In this document: positions 35,194 to 44,755 of the stretch, piece after piece
Numbering within the stretch: position 1 is the first letter of the stretch
Layout of the letters: the number at the start of each line of letters is the position of its first letter
NCBI GenBank assembly: GCA_964633715.1
Contig: CAZWHQ010000025.1
Coordinates: 1-64,000 of the forward strand
DNA: 64,000 bases
Direction: 5' to 3'
From: JAUWVG01 sp964633715
GTDB taxonomy: Bacteria > Acidobacteriota > Aminicenantia > Aminicenantales > Aminicenantaceae
Made by a program: the position numbers and the translations under genes
The notes under the pieces: model-generated
The model's database searches: none
What the model was told of the DNA's origin: nothing
Seen by the model: the letters and a program-made list of their open reading frames with translations, nothing else

Positions 35194-37419
35194 TTACAAA
35201 GAAAGGGAGATTTTGAAAACAAAACTTCGGCCGGGAGCATCCACACCCTGCACATCGGCTGATAACCTGTAGGTCAAATCGAACAGATTTTGAACGATGG
35301 CAAGACATGTCACTTTTGGACTGAGTTTGTATCCGAATATAGCGTTAACAAGAGAGTAACCATCAATTTCTTGCTCCAGTGGTCCTGGATTTTTTTGAGG
35401 GGCCGTAAAGATCACTTTAGGTTCCAGCCAGAAGTTCCCTAGAGAAAACTTAGGCCAGAGCGTCAATCGCGAAGGAGGAATATAGTTAAGATTTATATCT
35501 GAATCTTTTTCCTGACCTTTTATGTGATGGAAATTGATAAACATTTCCATGTTTTTGAATATTGACAGATAGAATTCACCTTCTAAACCCAAGATGCGTG
35601 CCTGGGAAAGATTCCTGTAAAAGAATTCTTCTTCAACCAAACATGAATATTTTTGGATCATATCTCTGACAGAATTGCTGAATCCATAAATTGATCCAAA
35701 AAAATTCTCATTCAGGTATCTCAAACCGATATCGAAGTTCAGACTTTTCTCCGGCTCTAGATCCGGATTCCCAAAGACCGTCCCCCGGCCGGTTAATCCT
35801 GAATAAAACAGTTCGGAAATCGAGGGAAAACGGAATGAACGGCCGATATTGGTCAGGAACGATATTCGGGAACTCAATTGAATTTCTGTACCAAAATAGG
35901 CTGTCAAGGACTGATCTTTCCGGGATATCCGGTTCTTTACCGTGTCAAGATTGCCTGTTTTGATCAAATCGAATCTTGCACCAACACTTAAAGTTACAAA
36001 AGGAATAAGAGAAATTTTATTATCGATATAGAGTCCAAAATTTTGTCTTTGGGCATCTTGAAGAGAGAATTCATTAATTTGAGATGAGATATTCTCATTC
36101 TCGTCAAACGTCCATTCTGTATTGCTGTCTTCGAGGCCCCCCCTACCAAAAAAGTCAATTCCAAAACTCAGAATATAATTTTCAACCACATTTTTGTTCC
36201 CTCTGATTTTGAATCCGTAGTTGGTTCCCTCAACTTTTGCTAAATTCCTTTTTTTAACGGATAACGATTCCCTTAAATTGTCTTTTTGTGTTTCAAGAGA
36301 AGAGCGCATGACAAAAAGCGATGCGCTCAACATATCAAGATAAAATTTATTTTTGACTTCATAACCAAGAGTAAAAAGAGTATTTCTTTCATCAGGATAC
36401 CACCTCGGCTTAAGTATCGCTGTGGGACTTGGTTTGCCGATGTCGGTGCCCTGGTAGTGGAAAACAGTCAAATAAAGAAGGGAGTTGTCTCCAGTCTTAT
36501 TCATTTTGAACAGAATGTCATAATCCGAATATCTCGACTGTTCAACTTTTCCTGAAGGAGCTGTATAATCATCAGCTTTTTTCCCATTGACTCCCAGCAT
36601 AAATCCAAATTGTCCAAGAGATCCAGTTAGATTTGCCGATCCTGCTCTCTCATTCTTGACCGTATTGTAGCTGAGATGGAAACTCCCTTTAAATGGAGCG
36701 TTGGCTTCCGGTGATTTTGTGACAACATTGATGATTCCTCCAACAGCTCCCGATCCATAAAATACGGAATATGGTCCTCTGTTCACTTCGATGTGATCAA
36801 TGTTGTTGAGATTGATAAAAGATGCACTGGCCCCGATCCGCCTTTCAGATGTGATGCGGATCCCATCTAGAAGGAGAAGAATTCTGTGTTCGGCCAAACC
36901 CCGTATCGCCGGCACCATTGAATACCCTCCTTTTCCCACGACGGCAACGCCTGGAATTTTTTCCACAGCTTCTGCAACATTTGAGGTACCCAACTCAGAA
37001 AGCACGCTGCTGGGAAGGATCGTCCGGTGTGAAGGTAAGTTGACGTCAATTATGGAATCGGCTTCTGCTGTAACCGTAACTTCTTCCTTAATTGTGGACA
37101 GTATAGGATTTTTTGCCGTCAACACGACAACGAAAACTTTACCAGTCTCTTTAATAAGACTGATCTCCTCACTGAGAGGGATATAGTCCTTATGTGTGAA
37201 CAAGAGGAGAATTCTATCCCCTTCAAGACCCTCAAGAACTAGGATTCCATCACTTTGTGTCTGAGCCGTGATAGATGTATTGATCACTTCCACGTAAACA
37301 TTCTCAATCGGTTTCCCACTCTGATCGATGACGCGAACCTTGATCGTTTCACTTGGACTCGAAAAGAGAAAAAAGGGAAAGAAGATCAGTAATAAGGCAC
37401 AAATTATACGTCTATCCAT
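35194..37419 (-). CDS. TonB-dependent outer-membrane receptor
   Basis: An outer-membrane active-transport channel driven by TonB. A signal peptide (about 1-20) is followed by a carboxypeptidase-regulatory-like beta domain (about 25-105), the plug domain with IPGVAVVGKGG and IRGLAEHRILLLLDGIRI, and a 22-strand barrel ending in ...FKISLSL with a terminal Leu. The ATG at 37419 has a strong AAGGAG site; the frame extends 32 residues further upstream without signal-like character. The 741-residue length is typical. The ligand is unknown; siderophore, cobalamin, metal or sugar are all possible. Confidence 0.93.
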   Translation of the reverse strand: MDRRIICALLLIFFPFFLFSSPSETIKVRVIDQSGKPIENVYVEVINTSITAQTQSDGILVLEGLEGDRILLLFTHKDYIPLSEEISLIKETGKVFVVVLTAKNPILSTIKEEVTVTAEADSIIDVNLPSHRTILPSSVLSELGTSNVAEAVEKIPGVAVVGKGGYSMVPAIRGLAEHRILLLLDGIRITSERRIGASASFINLNNIDHIEVNRGPYSVFYGSGAVGGIINVVTKSPEANAPFKGSFHLSYNTVKNERAGSANLTGSLGQFGFMLGVNGKKADDYTAPSGKVEQSRYSDYDILFKMNKTGDNSLLYLTVFHYQGTDIGKPSPTAILKPRWYPDERNTLFTLGYEVKNKFYLDMLSASLFVMRSSLETQKDNLRESLSVKKRNLAKVEGTNYGFKIRGNKNVVENYILSFGIDFFGRGGLEDSNTEWTFDENENISSQINEFSLQDAQRQNFGLYIDNKISLIPFVTLSVGARFDLIKTGNLDTVKNRISRKDQSLTAYFGTEIQLSSRISFLTNIGRSFRFPSISELFYSGLTGRGTVFGNPDLEPEKSLNFDIGLRYLNENFFGSIYGFSNSVRDMIQKYSCLVEEEFFYRNLSQARILGLEGEFYLSIFKNMEMFINFHHIKGQEKDSDINLNYIPPSRLTLWPKFSLGNFWLEPKVIFTAPQKNPGPLEQEIDGYSLVNAIFGYKLSPKVTCLAIVQNLFDLTYRLSADVQGVDAPGRSFVFKISLSL

Positions 37420-37607
37420 TTTTATCTCCTTGACGTATACACTGAGTGGATAATGAGATGATTTGTCTTGTATTGATTTATATCTTTGCTTTGATAGCCA
37501 TTTGAATCGAATCACCCACAGTCACTCAATATTATGTTGCTTTTTAAAAATATTATTATAGTAAAGATCCTGCCTTAAAGGAAGATATTTCAGCATAGAG
37601 GCCTTCA

Positions 37608-38099
37608 TTATTCAGCAGATTGATATTTTCTAATTTCTGAGGGATCATCACTATCTAAAATCAAAGTTTTAATGGTTTTTTTCAAAACGGGATGTTTAAC
37701 ATCGGAAGCCATTTCTCCTAAAGGAATCAGAACAAAATTTCTCTTGTGCATCTGAGGGTGTGGAATCTTCAGTCGGGATGTCTGGAGAACGGTTTGTCCA
37801 GCAAGAATAATATCGATATCGATTTTGCGTGGCCCTTTTGGGATAGATTTTATTCGACCCAACTTTGTTTCAATTTTTTTTATAACATCAAGAAGATCTT
37901 CAGGAAACAGTCCCGACCGCACTTCGAGCATTTGATTCAGAAACCATGGTTGTGATGAATAGTCTACGGGTTGGGTTTCATAGAGAGAGGAAGATTTCAA
38001 GATTTTAATTTGTGATTTTTCTAAAAGAAAACAAGCCTCTTTTAGGTTCTTCTCCCTGTCTCCTATATTGCTTCCTAAACTGAGAAAATACTTCATCAT
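37608..38099 (-). CDS. folK: 6-hydroxymethyl-7,8-dihydropterin pyrophosphokinase
   Basis: Folate biosynthesis enzyme that transfers pyrophosphate from ATP to hydroxymethyldihydropterin. It shows FLSLGSNIGDREKNL at the N-terminus, the active-site PRKIDIDIILAG motif and IPHPQMHKRNFVLIPL. The frame begins with TTG (38102) followed by two ATG codons; the ATG at 38099 or 38096 is preferred. About 163 residues is normal. It stands alone, with no folB or folP beside it. Confidence 0.95.
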   Translation of the reverse strand: MMKYFLSLGSNIGDREKNLKEACFLLEKSQIKILKSSSLYETQPVDYSSQPWFLNQMLEVRSGLFPEDLLDVIKKIETKLGRIKSIPKGPRKIDIDIILAGQTVLQTSRLKIPHPQMHKRNFVLIPLGEMASDVKHPVLKKTIKTLILDSDDPSEIRKYQSAE

Positions 38100-38239
38100 C
38101 AATCTCTTAAAACTTCTTTATTCAACCTGAGTATATCAAACCGTTTTTTTCAGGACTATTGTTTATTGTTATGACTATCAGAATTATCCTTAAAATTTCT
38201 CTCGATTTTTTTGTAAATTTCTGCCATTATATTAAAAAG

Positions 38240-38590
38240 ATGCAGAAAATTGAAAAGTGGAGGATTCAAGAGCTCGCCATCGTTCTCAACCAATTAAATG
38301 AATTGTTAAGACACGGCAATCATACAGAATGGGCAAACGTTTTCTCGCACTATTGTTTTGAATCGCAGAAACTTCTCCTCAGGAAAGAATTCGATCTTAA
38401 TGATTTGAAAAAACTCCTTCAAAATATTGGCAATTGCTTCATCGGTTCCAGTTCTTTTAGGAATCTTACGCTCTGGCAGGACAACCAAGTCAAGAGTGAA
38501 TTTCTGAATAAGGAATTTAATCAAGTCCGTTCAAGGCTGTTGGTCATTTTAGCTCAGATGGAAAATCAATCAGTCGAATATGTCAATTGA
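38240..38590 (+). CDS. Small protein of unknown function
   Basis: About 116 residues from the ATG at 38240, helical and without a signal or membrane segment. Visible are IVLNQLNELLRHGNHTEWA and NCFIGSSSFRNLTLW. This pattern (Leu-rich helix, a Trp-Ala, then a Gly-Ser...Asn/Asp-Leu motif) resembles the DUF6966 type of small cytosolic proteins, but only loosely. The frame is open 27 residues further upstream in a hydrophobic AT-rich stretch, which is probably not translated. It is divergent from folK. Confidence 0.55.
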   Translation: MQKIEKWRIQELAIVLNQLNELLRHGNHTEWANVFSHYCFESQKLLLRKEFDLNDLKKLLQNIGNCFIGSSSFRNLTLWQDNQVKSEFLNKEFNQVRSRLLVILAQMENQSVEYVN

Positions 38591-38596
38591 TCCGGG

Positions 38597-39595
38597 CTAG
38601 ATATCAAACAATCCAAATCTTTTAAGCACCCTCATTACTGACAATGTGACCCAGAGATGATCCTCTACTGTCGCTTTTTTTAGACCGGATTTCCAATACC
38701 CATCGGGAGTCTGTTTCTTCAACAGCCAGTTGATTGTGTATTGAACTTGTTCATCTTCAACATCATAACCAATACGAGATAGAGAATCCATACTGCTCAA
38801 GACATCGGTCGCCCAAAACGGAAACGTGATTTCTTCCCAATATCCAGCCAGATAGCGGTCTTCATATTTATCAGGCTTAAAGAAGCGTTTCAACAACAAT
38901 CCTGCAGCTTTTTTGATTTCTTTATGATTTTTCCATTTGGGTGAGGCAGCAAAAGCACGAAGGACCATCCCTGTAACTAAATGGGAATATGGCATAGATT
39001 TATTAGGTTTGACCGGAGCAAGTTTTAGCTGTGCTTTGAGTGTATAACGCTTGCGAAGTTCTTCTTTAGTTATTGTTCGATAAGGGATAACCCATCCTCC
39101 CCCATCCTGTTTGTGCCGAAGAAGCCAGCGAAAGGCCTTTTGTACACGGGGATCTTCATCCAAGCCAAAAAGACTGAGAATCTCAAGAGTCAGTGCATGG
39201 TAAGTTGGGGCATATTCATTGAGATATGCTCCTCGAAAATCTCCCTCCTTTGTCTGGGTGGAGAATAAAAAATCAATTAATTTTTGGATCCCTTCTTCCT
39301 CGGGTAAACAGCCAAAATTGTACAAATGAAAGGCATTTCTTAATGTATCCACGATATAATAAGTCTTTTCCCATCGAGGATGACCTTCATATTTTTTTTT
39401 GCACCATCCTCCGTTAGGCCTTTGGCTTTCAAGAATTCTGATCCGTGCTGCAAATTTTTGAAGGTTTTTAAACTCACGATCGACAGGAACTTCGAGGATG
39501 TCCTTTTTTAGCCAGTACAAAATTGGCAGATTTCCTCTCGCTAAAAGAAATTCAATGGCCTTATTGGTTTTTGCTTTCATTAATGACTCAAACAC
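38597..39595 (-). CDS. Squalene-cyclase/prenyltransferase-fold (alpha-alpha barrel) protein
   Basis: A 332-residue soluble protein built of repeated helical hairpins with QW-type motifs: SQRPNGGW, TQTKEGDF, HKQDGGGW and KKQTPDGYW. These occur in terpenoid cyclases and prenyltransferase beta subunits. The catalytic DxDD motif of squalene-hopene cyclase is absent and the protein is half the size of a cyclase. It probably uses the fold for another purpose. It stands alone, convergent with the preceding small gene. Confidence 0.7.
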   Translation of the reverse strand: MFESLMKAKTNKAIEFLLARGNLPILYWLKKDILEVPVDREFKNLQKFAARIRILESQRPNGGWCKKKYEGHPRWEKTYYIVDTLRNAFHLYNFGCLPEEEGIQKLIDFLFSTQTKEGDFRGAYLNEYAPTYHALTLEILSLFGLDEDPRVQKAFRWLLRHKQDGGGWVIPYRTITKEELRKRYTLKAQLKLAPVKPNKSMPYSHLVTGMVLRAFAASPKWKNHKEIKKAAGLLLKRFFKPDKYEDRYLAGYWEEITFPFWATDVLSSMDSLSRIGYDVEDEQVQYTINWLLKKQTPDGYWKSGLKKATVEDHLWVTLSVMRVLKRFGLFDI

Positions 39596-39955
39596 ACTGA
39601 AACTATAGATTGTATGCCAATTGATGTTTTCCTGTCAATTAATTCTTCATAACACACTGTAATTAATAAAGATAAACAGCTATTCGTTATTTTATGTTTT
39701 TTCAGTTTTTTAAGAAAAATTCATATTTTGGGAGTTAAAAAAGAGAGCTAATCTTAAAATGTCCCTATCAAATATTTTTTTTTAAATTCACAAAAACTTA
39801 ACAAGGTTCAAGGATACAACAGCCTTGTCCTCCCCGAGAACACACCATTTTGGTTTTGAGAGTTTTATTATATGATTCGAAAATAATACCGAAAAAACGC
39901 GTATTAAAGCATAATTATTATTTTCGATAACTTTTTTTTGTTATACAATATTTTT
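39596..39955. other. Intergenic region, AT-rich, no gene seen
   Basis: A 360-bp divergent intergenic region. It is rich in A/T runs and shows no convincing reading frame. Just before the plus-strand gene there is a short inverted repeat, ATAAC and GTTAT around eight T residues (39927-39944). A TATACAAT box overlaps it and could be a -10 element lying only a few bases from the start codon. Promoters for both flanking genes presumably lie here. Confidence 0.5.
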
Positions 39956-40702
39956 ATGAAAAAAATATTCAATTGGACATTTTTTATGTCCCTTAGTCTT
40001 TTGTGCGCTTCAGCCTTAGCCTACACCATCCACTATTTTATCTTTAAAGACGCTCACCATATTTTTATCTACATGGTTGGAGATTTGGGATTTTTATTTC
40101 TCGATGTTCTTTTGGTCATCCTTCTTCTTGAACGCCTGCTTAACAGGAGAGAAAAGAAGGCTCTTTTAAACAAATTAAATATTGTGATCGGTACCTTCTT
40201 CAGTGAGGTCGGACTTGGGCTCCTAAAACGCATAAATGTGTTTGTAAAAAACTGGCAGGAATTGGAAAAAGCTTGTGAAATTGGTTTGGATTGGAACAAA
40301 AAGGACTTTAAACAAGCCGTGAGTTCTGCTCACGAATTCCCTTATGCGATGGATATCCGTATCCAATATTTGTTGGAACTTCGGGATTATCTTATAACAA
40401 AACGATCTTGTCTTTTGAGAATGCTCGAAAATCCCAATCTTTTTGAACATGATCGCTTCACTGATCTACTATGGGCCGTTTTCCATCTTTCAGAGGAGCT
40501 ATCTTTTCGGGGTGACGAACTGGATGACCTGCCCGAAACAGATTACAAACACCTTGCTGAGGATCTAAAACGGGCGTATTCTCAGCTAACAGAAATGTGG
40601 CTGCACTATGCTCTTCATTTAAAAGAAAACTATCCGTTCCTGTTCTCTCTAGCCGCACGGATCAATCCGATGAATCCTTCAGCTTCTCCTATTGTGATGT
40701 GA
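39956..40702 (+). CDS. Membrane-anchored protein of unknown function
   Basis: About 248 residues from the ATG at 39956; a TTG six codons earlier is less likely. Two N-terminal membrane segments (about 5-25 and 38-58) precede a long helical cytoplasmic domain. That domain begins with RREKKALLNKLNIVIGTFFSEVG and ends with LKENYPFLFSLAARINPMNP. I do not recognise a named domain; similar two-TM helical proteins are annotated only as hypothetical. It stands alone between a divergent gene and the metallo-hydrolase gene. Confidence 0.65.
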   Translation: MKKIFNWTFFMSLSLLCASALAYTIHYFIFKDAHHIFIYMVGDLGFLFLDVLLVILLLERLLNRREKKALLNKLNIVIGTFFSEVGLGLLKRINVFVKNWQELEKACEIGLDWNKKDFKQAVSSAHEFPYAMDIRIQYLLELRDYLITKRSCLLRMLENPNLFEHDRFTDLLWAVFHLSEELSFRGDELDDLPETDYKHLAEDLKRAYSQLTEMWLHYALHLKENYPFLFSLAARINPMNPSASPIVM

Positions 40703-40848
40703 ACTCATTTTTAATCTAGAGGCATCTTGATATTATTGCAGATATAGATTGTTTTTTTTAGAATGAAGACAATATGCTTAAGGAGCAGGAAATGAGACAT
40801 CAAAAACGATGGTTTTATTTTGGATTAAAGGTTAAAAGGAGACGACAG

Positions 40849-41577
40849 ATGTGGAGCAAAATTATTTTAACTGGATTTCTCTTCTGTTTTATGCCTTTAT
40901 TTGGGTACATGCAGGAAGATTTCTCTTCGGACATTTTTCAAACGTCACAAGGTGACCTCAAGATTACTTTTATCGGTCATGGAACATTAATGTTTGAATT
41001 CAAAGAACAAGTTATCCATATAGATCCCTACAGCCGTATGGCTGACTATTCCTTTCTCCCAAAAGCTGATCTGATAGTGCTCACACATGAACATGGGGAT
41101 CACCTTGACCTCAAAGCACTTACGTCCATTCGAACGGAAAAAACGATCCTTTTGTTGACAAATAAATGTGCTGAAAAGGTAAACGAAGGAATCGTGATCA
41201 CTAACGGGGAGACGAAAACGGTCCTCGGCATTAAAATCGAAGCCGTTCCGGCTTACAATATTCAAGGGAAAAGAGATACAGGCCAACCCTTTCATGTCAA
41301 GGGTGAAGGAAATGGCTACATTTTTCATTTTGGAGATAAACGCGTCTATGTGGCAGGAGATACGGAAAACACCCCAGAAATGAAGGCGCTTTCGGATATC
41401 GACATTGCTTTTTTACCTATGAATCTCCCCTATACGATGTCTCCTGAGATGGCTGCGGATGCCGTCAAGGCTTTCCGGCCAAAAATTCTCTATCCCTACC
41501 ATTATGGAAATTCAGACACATCAAAATTGGTCGAACTTCTCAAAGATGAGAATGGGATTGAGGTCAGAATCAGGTAG
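40849..41577 (+). CDS. Exported metallo-beta-lactamase-fold hydrolase (UlaG-like)
   Basis: About 242 residues from the ATG at 40849, which has an AAAAGGAG site; the frame extends 25 residues upstream but that part is not family-like. A signal peptide (about 1-22) precedes the hydrolase domain. Metal ligands are visible in FIGHGTLMFEF, LTHEHGDHLD and VAGDTEN, with a last His in YPYHYG. This is the UPF0173/UlaG branch. Substrate unknown; export suggests a periplasmic or extracellular ester or lactone. Confidence 0.85.
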   Translation: MWSKIILTGFLFCFMPLFGYMQEDFSSDIFQTSQGDLKITFIGHGTLMFEFKEQVIHIDPYSRMADYSFLPKADLIVLTHEHGDHLDLKALTSIRTEKTILLLTNKCAEKVNEGIVITNGETKTVLGIKIEAVPAYNIQGKRDTGQPFHVKGEGNGYIFHFGDKRVYVAGDTENTPEMKALSDIDIAFLPMNLPYTMSPEMAADAVKAFRPKILYPYHYGNSDTSKLVELLKDENGIEVRIR

Positions 41578-41603
41578 CTCAATAAAAGTTTTAGAATAAT
41601 TTT

Positions 41604-42833
41604 TCAGTAAAGTAGATAGGGTTTTCGTTTATCCTTAAATTCTTCAAGTTTATTTTTATAGGATTCAATAATTTGATCCACAGATCTTCCTTTTTTTAAA
41701 TATTCTCGCACCTTGGACGTCCCCATGATGTTATCAAAATAGCCAGAATAAAATTTAAAGGCTTTCGGATACAAAGACATAACAACCTGAATAATCTGGA
41801 GAGAAGTTTTAAAAGGGAAATATTCCTCCCTATGGACGGCATGAATCTGGCAGCCGCTGCAGAGACTTCCGCTGTATTTAGAAAACAATGGAGTAAATTC
41901 CACACTCTTGAAAAGAACTCCGGATATATTGAGACGATTGAGCTCCTTCGATAAACCATCTCCATTTATCCAGGGGGCTCCAAAAAGTTCAAAAGGATTC
42001 GAGGTTCCTCTCCCTTCTGATACATTTGTTCCTTCGAAAAAAACCTGGCCGGGATAGACAGTCGCTGTCGTAAGTGTCGGCATATTGGGAGAAGGTCTAA
42101 TCCAAGCAAGATCGGTTTCATCAAACCACATCTCACGTCTCCAATCCTTCATAGGAATTACGGATAAGTTGACTTTGTTGGCAAGATACTTTTCATTGAA
42201 CAGAACGGCCATCTCTCCCATGGTCATTCCATGTCTTACGGGAATGGGATAGAGTCCCACAAAGGTGCTGAATTCAGGGTATTCCAGAATTGGCCCTTCC
42301 ATCGTTACACCGTTGATGGGATTGGGTCTGTCGAGAACCATAAAAGAAATATTATTTTTAGCTGCCGACACCATACAGTAGGCCATGGTAGCCAGAAAAG
42401 TATATATCCTCGTTCCTACATCCTGGATATCAAAAACCAGCACATCAACATCTTGGAGCATCTCTTCAGCGGGATACTTTTCAGAATCTTTTGTGTCGAA
42501 AGAACGCATCGTTTCATCGATCTTAAGCAGAAAATCCGGTTCCCTCTTTTTTGACTGGCCGTAAAGACTGAACACGGGAAGATTTAGTTTTTCATCCACA
42601 TAGAAAGGGACATATTCACCGGCCTGGGCATCTCCCCTTACACCATGTTCCGGACCAAACAGGGCCACAAGTTCAATTCCAGCATGTCTTTTGAAAAGTT
42701 CGGCTGTGCTTATTGAAGATGAGCTGACACCGGTTTGATTTGTGATTAAACCAACCCGCTGCTCCTTGACAAGGTCCACATGTTCGTCAAGGAAAACATC
42801 CACTCCAAGCTTGATCCGATTGGGTTTCATCAC
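41604..42833 (-). CDS. namZ: DUF1343 / NamZ-type exo-beta-N-acetylmuramidase
   Basis: A 409-residue protein of the NamZ family (formerly DUF1343), which releases terminal N-acetylmuramic acid from peptidoglycan fragments. Conserved stretches include GLITNQTGV, ALFGPEHGVRGDAQAGE, VFDIQDVGTRIYTF, DRPNPINGV and VRHGMTMGEMA. No export signal is visible, so it may act in the cytoplasm in muropeptide recycling. The start is GTG 42833 or ATG 42830, immediately after the barrel-protein gene. Confidence 0.88.
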   Translation of the reverse strand: MMKPNRIKLGVDVFLDEHVDLVKEQRVGLITNQTGVSSSSISTAELFKRHAGIELVALFGPEHGVRGDAQAGEYVPFYVDEKLNLPVFSLYGQSKKREPDFLLKIDETMRSFDTKDSEKYPAEEMLQDVDVLVFDIQDVGTRIYTFLATMAYCMVSAAKNNISFMVLDRPNPINGVTMEGPILEYPEFSTFVGLYPIPVRHGMTMGEMAVLFNEKYLANKVNLSVIPMKDWRREMWFDETDLAWIRPSPNMPTLTTATVYPGQVFFEGTNVSEGRGTSNPFELFGAPWINGDGLSKELNRLNISGVLFKSVEFTPLFSKYSGSLCSGCQIHAVHREEYFPFKTSLQIIQVVMSLYPKAFKFYSGYFDNIMGTSKVREYLKKGRSVDQIIESYKNKLEEFKDKRKPYLLY

Positions 42834-42841
42834 AAAAAAAA

Positions 42842-43426
42842 TTAGGATCGTATCCCGATTAAAAGCACAAATGCTGTTGTCTTCCGTATCAGACCTTCAT
42901 TGGGAAGAACCAGGAGATTTCGCTGGCCAAGATGATATCGGGCCTCAATAAACAGAAAGAGCCTCTCTTTGAACTCCATTTCGAAGCCTCCCCCAAAGAC
43001 CAGGCCGATATCCAATGGTTTCAAAGTGCCTTCCAAATTGACAGGCTCTTCCTTTTTTTGCTTCAGAGTGTTAGAGATGACACTCGCAAACTCAACACCT
43101 CCAAAAATGTAGGGAGATGTTCCATGAAAAAACTTACTTCTCAAGAGCACAGGGATACTCATCGTGTTTAAAATATACCGTTTTTCTCCCATTGGAACAC
43201 TTGTTCGGCTTCCTTTCTGAAAAAAAAGAATATCCACTTCAAAGAGAGTGCGGTAAGTCAAATCGATCTCAATCCCAAGTCCTCCTTGAAATCCCATCTT
43301 GTAAGACCAACTGGTGTTTTCATCTCCAGTATAATTGGAAAGGTTCAAACCTCCCATTATCTTAAAGTCGGCGTAAAGAGATGATCCAAGCAAAAAAAGG
43401 AGAGCCCATAAAACGATTTTTTTCAT
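42842..43426 (-). CDS. Small outer-membrane beta-barrel protein
   Basis: About 194 residues from the ATG at 43426. A signal peptide (about 1-19, ending SLYA) is followed by alternating beta strands such as FKIMGGLNLSNYTG and LGIEIDLTYRTLFEVDILFF. The C-terminal strand is FVLLIGIRS. This is the OmpA/PorT-like eight-stranded barrel pattern. The frame is open 22 residues upstream without signal character. It lies 8 bp before namZ, suggesting a cell-envelope operon. Exact role unknown. Confidence 0.75.
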   Translation of the reverse strand: MKKIVLWALLFLLGSSLYADFKIMGGLNLSNYTGDENTSWSYKMGFQGGLGIEIDLTYRTLFEVDILFFQKGSRTSVPMGEKRYILNTMSIPVLLRSKFFHGTSPYIFGGVEFASVISNTLKQKKEEPVNLEGTLKPLDIGLVFGGGFEMEFKERLFLFIEARYHLGQRNLLVLPNEGLIRKTTAFVLLIGIRS

Positions 43427-43577
43427 ATTAAATTCAATAATTCGAACCTCAATTGGCGAGCGTATGATAAAAACATATTGGGTAAAAATCAACTTGAATA
43501 TTTTTTTGCGAATTAGTTTGATTTCTATGAGATATTTTTATAACCTGATTTTTCAATTTAAATTCAAAGAGGTAAAC

Positions 43578-44747
43578 ATGAATGATTTTATTTATCTCGA
43601 CAACGGCGCCACTTCTTTCCCAAAACCCGAAGAAGTTTATACCTATATGGATCAATTCTATCGAAAACTTGGAGTTAATCCTGGAAGATCAGGATATGAT
43701 ATCTGTATAGAAGCAGGCGAGGTTGTCGAAAATACACGTAAAACCCTCACCAAATTTTTTAACGGTACAGATCCAGACCGCCTCTGTTTTTCTTACAATG
43801 CCACGGATGCCTTAAATATTATTATTTTTGGTCTTCTACAAAAAGGAGATCATGCAATCACCACAAATGTTGAACACAACTCTGTCCTGCGTCCTTTATA
43901 CCATTTTAGTGAATTTGGCGGTGGAGAAGTTGACCACATCCCCTGTAATAGCAAGGGATTTGTAGATCCGGATGACATAAAAAAAAGGTTTAAATCCAAC
44001 ACTAAACTTGTCATTGTCAATCATGCCTCTAACGTTATCGGTACCATTCAAGCTATAAAAGAAATCGGCCGTCTCTGCAGAGAGAATGGGATCATTTTTG
44101 CTATTGATGCCTCTCAATCTGCGGGAAAAATCCCAGTGGATATGGAGGAACACAACCTGGATATTGTCGCCTTTACAGGACATAAATCTCTCCTTGGCCC
44201 AACAGGTATAGGCGGGCTCTATGTTCGGGAAGGGATTGAGATCAAACAGACTCGTGCAGGGGGAACGGGAGTTCGTTCCGCTGTGAGGACCCATCTGGAT
44301 GAATACCCTTACAGGCTGGAATACGGAACACCCAATACACTTGGAATTGCCGGATTGCTGGCCGGGGTTCAATGGGTGGAACGTCAGGGGCTGGATCATA
44401 TTTATCAACACGAAAGCAAACTGACAACAAAACTCAGAGACGGATTGCAGAAAATTGATGGAGTCACTCTCTACTGTCAGGAAAATCTGAACAATCATAT
44501 CAGTATCCTTCCTTTTAACGTCGATCGTCTAGAAGCCTTAAATACAGGAACTTTACTGGATGTGGATTACAACATTGCCTGCCGAACGGGCCTTCACTGT
44601 GCCCCTTTAATCCATGACCATTTGGGGACAACAAAGATTCATGGAGCGGTGAGATTCGGAATTGGCCCTTTTAATACTGAAGAACATATTGAAGTAGCAA
44701 TCGAAGGTGTTGCAGATATCGCAAAAATGCAGAAAAAGAGAAGTTAG
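43578..44747 (+). CDS. Cysteine desulfurase family protein (SufS/CsdA-like)
   Basis: A class V PLP enzyme of 389 residues that would release sulfur from cysteine as an enzyme persulfide. It starts at the ATG with AGAGG upstream, giving the family N-terminus IYLDNGATSFPKPEEV. The PLP lysine is in TGHKSLLGPTG and the persulfide cysteine in CRTGLHCAP. It matches the small stand-alone desulfurase subfamily (TIGR01977-like). It is convergent with the DsrK-like gene, 8 bp away, so it may serve the same sulfur-handling module. Confidence 0.92.
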   Translation: MNDFIYLDNGATSFPKPEEVYTYMDQFYRKLGVNPGRSGYDICIEAGEVVENTRKTLTKFFNGTDPDRLCFSYNATDALNIIIFGLLQKGDHAITTNVEHNSVLRPLYHFSEFGGGEVDHIPCNSKGFVDPDDIKKRFKSNTKLVIVNHASNVIGTIQAIKEIGRLCRENGIIFAIDASQSAGKIPVDMEEHNLDIVAFTGHKSLLGPTGIGGLYVREGIEIKQTRAGGTGVRSAVRTHLDEYPYRLEYGTPNTLGIAGLLAGVQWVERQGLDHIYQHESKLTTKLRDGLQKIDGVTLYCQENLNNHISILPFNVDRLEALNTGTLLDVDYNIACRTGLHCAPLIHDHLGTTKIHGAVRFGIGPFNTEEHIEVAIEGVADIAKMQKKRS

Positions 44748-44755
44748 TAGAAATT

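Noticed and set aside
35102..35308. 68-codon minus-strand frame overlapping the receptor end and the leader hairpins
   Set aside because: Most of it is a shifted reading of the receptor gene's end; the remainder coincides with the hairpins and shows no protein family.
37420..37607. Cobalamin or other riboswitch upstream of the TonB receptor
   Set aside because: The region shows an ordinary promoter-like AT-rich stretch and a strong ribosome site, but no B12-box or other recognisable switch motif.
43896..44498. 200-codon minus-strand frame
   Set aside because: Antisense shadow of the cysteine desulfurase gene, which has clear motifs in its own frame.
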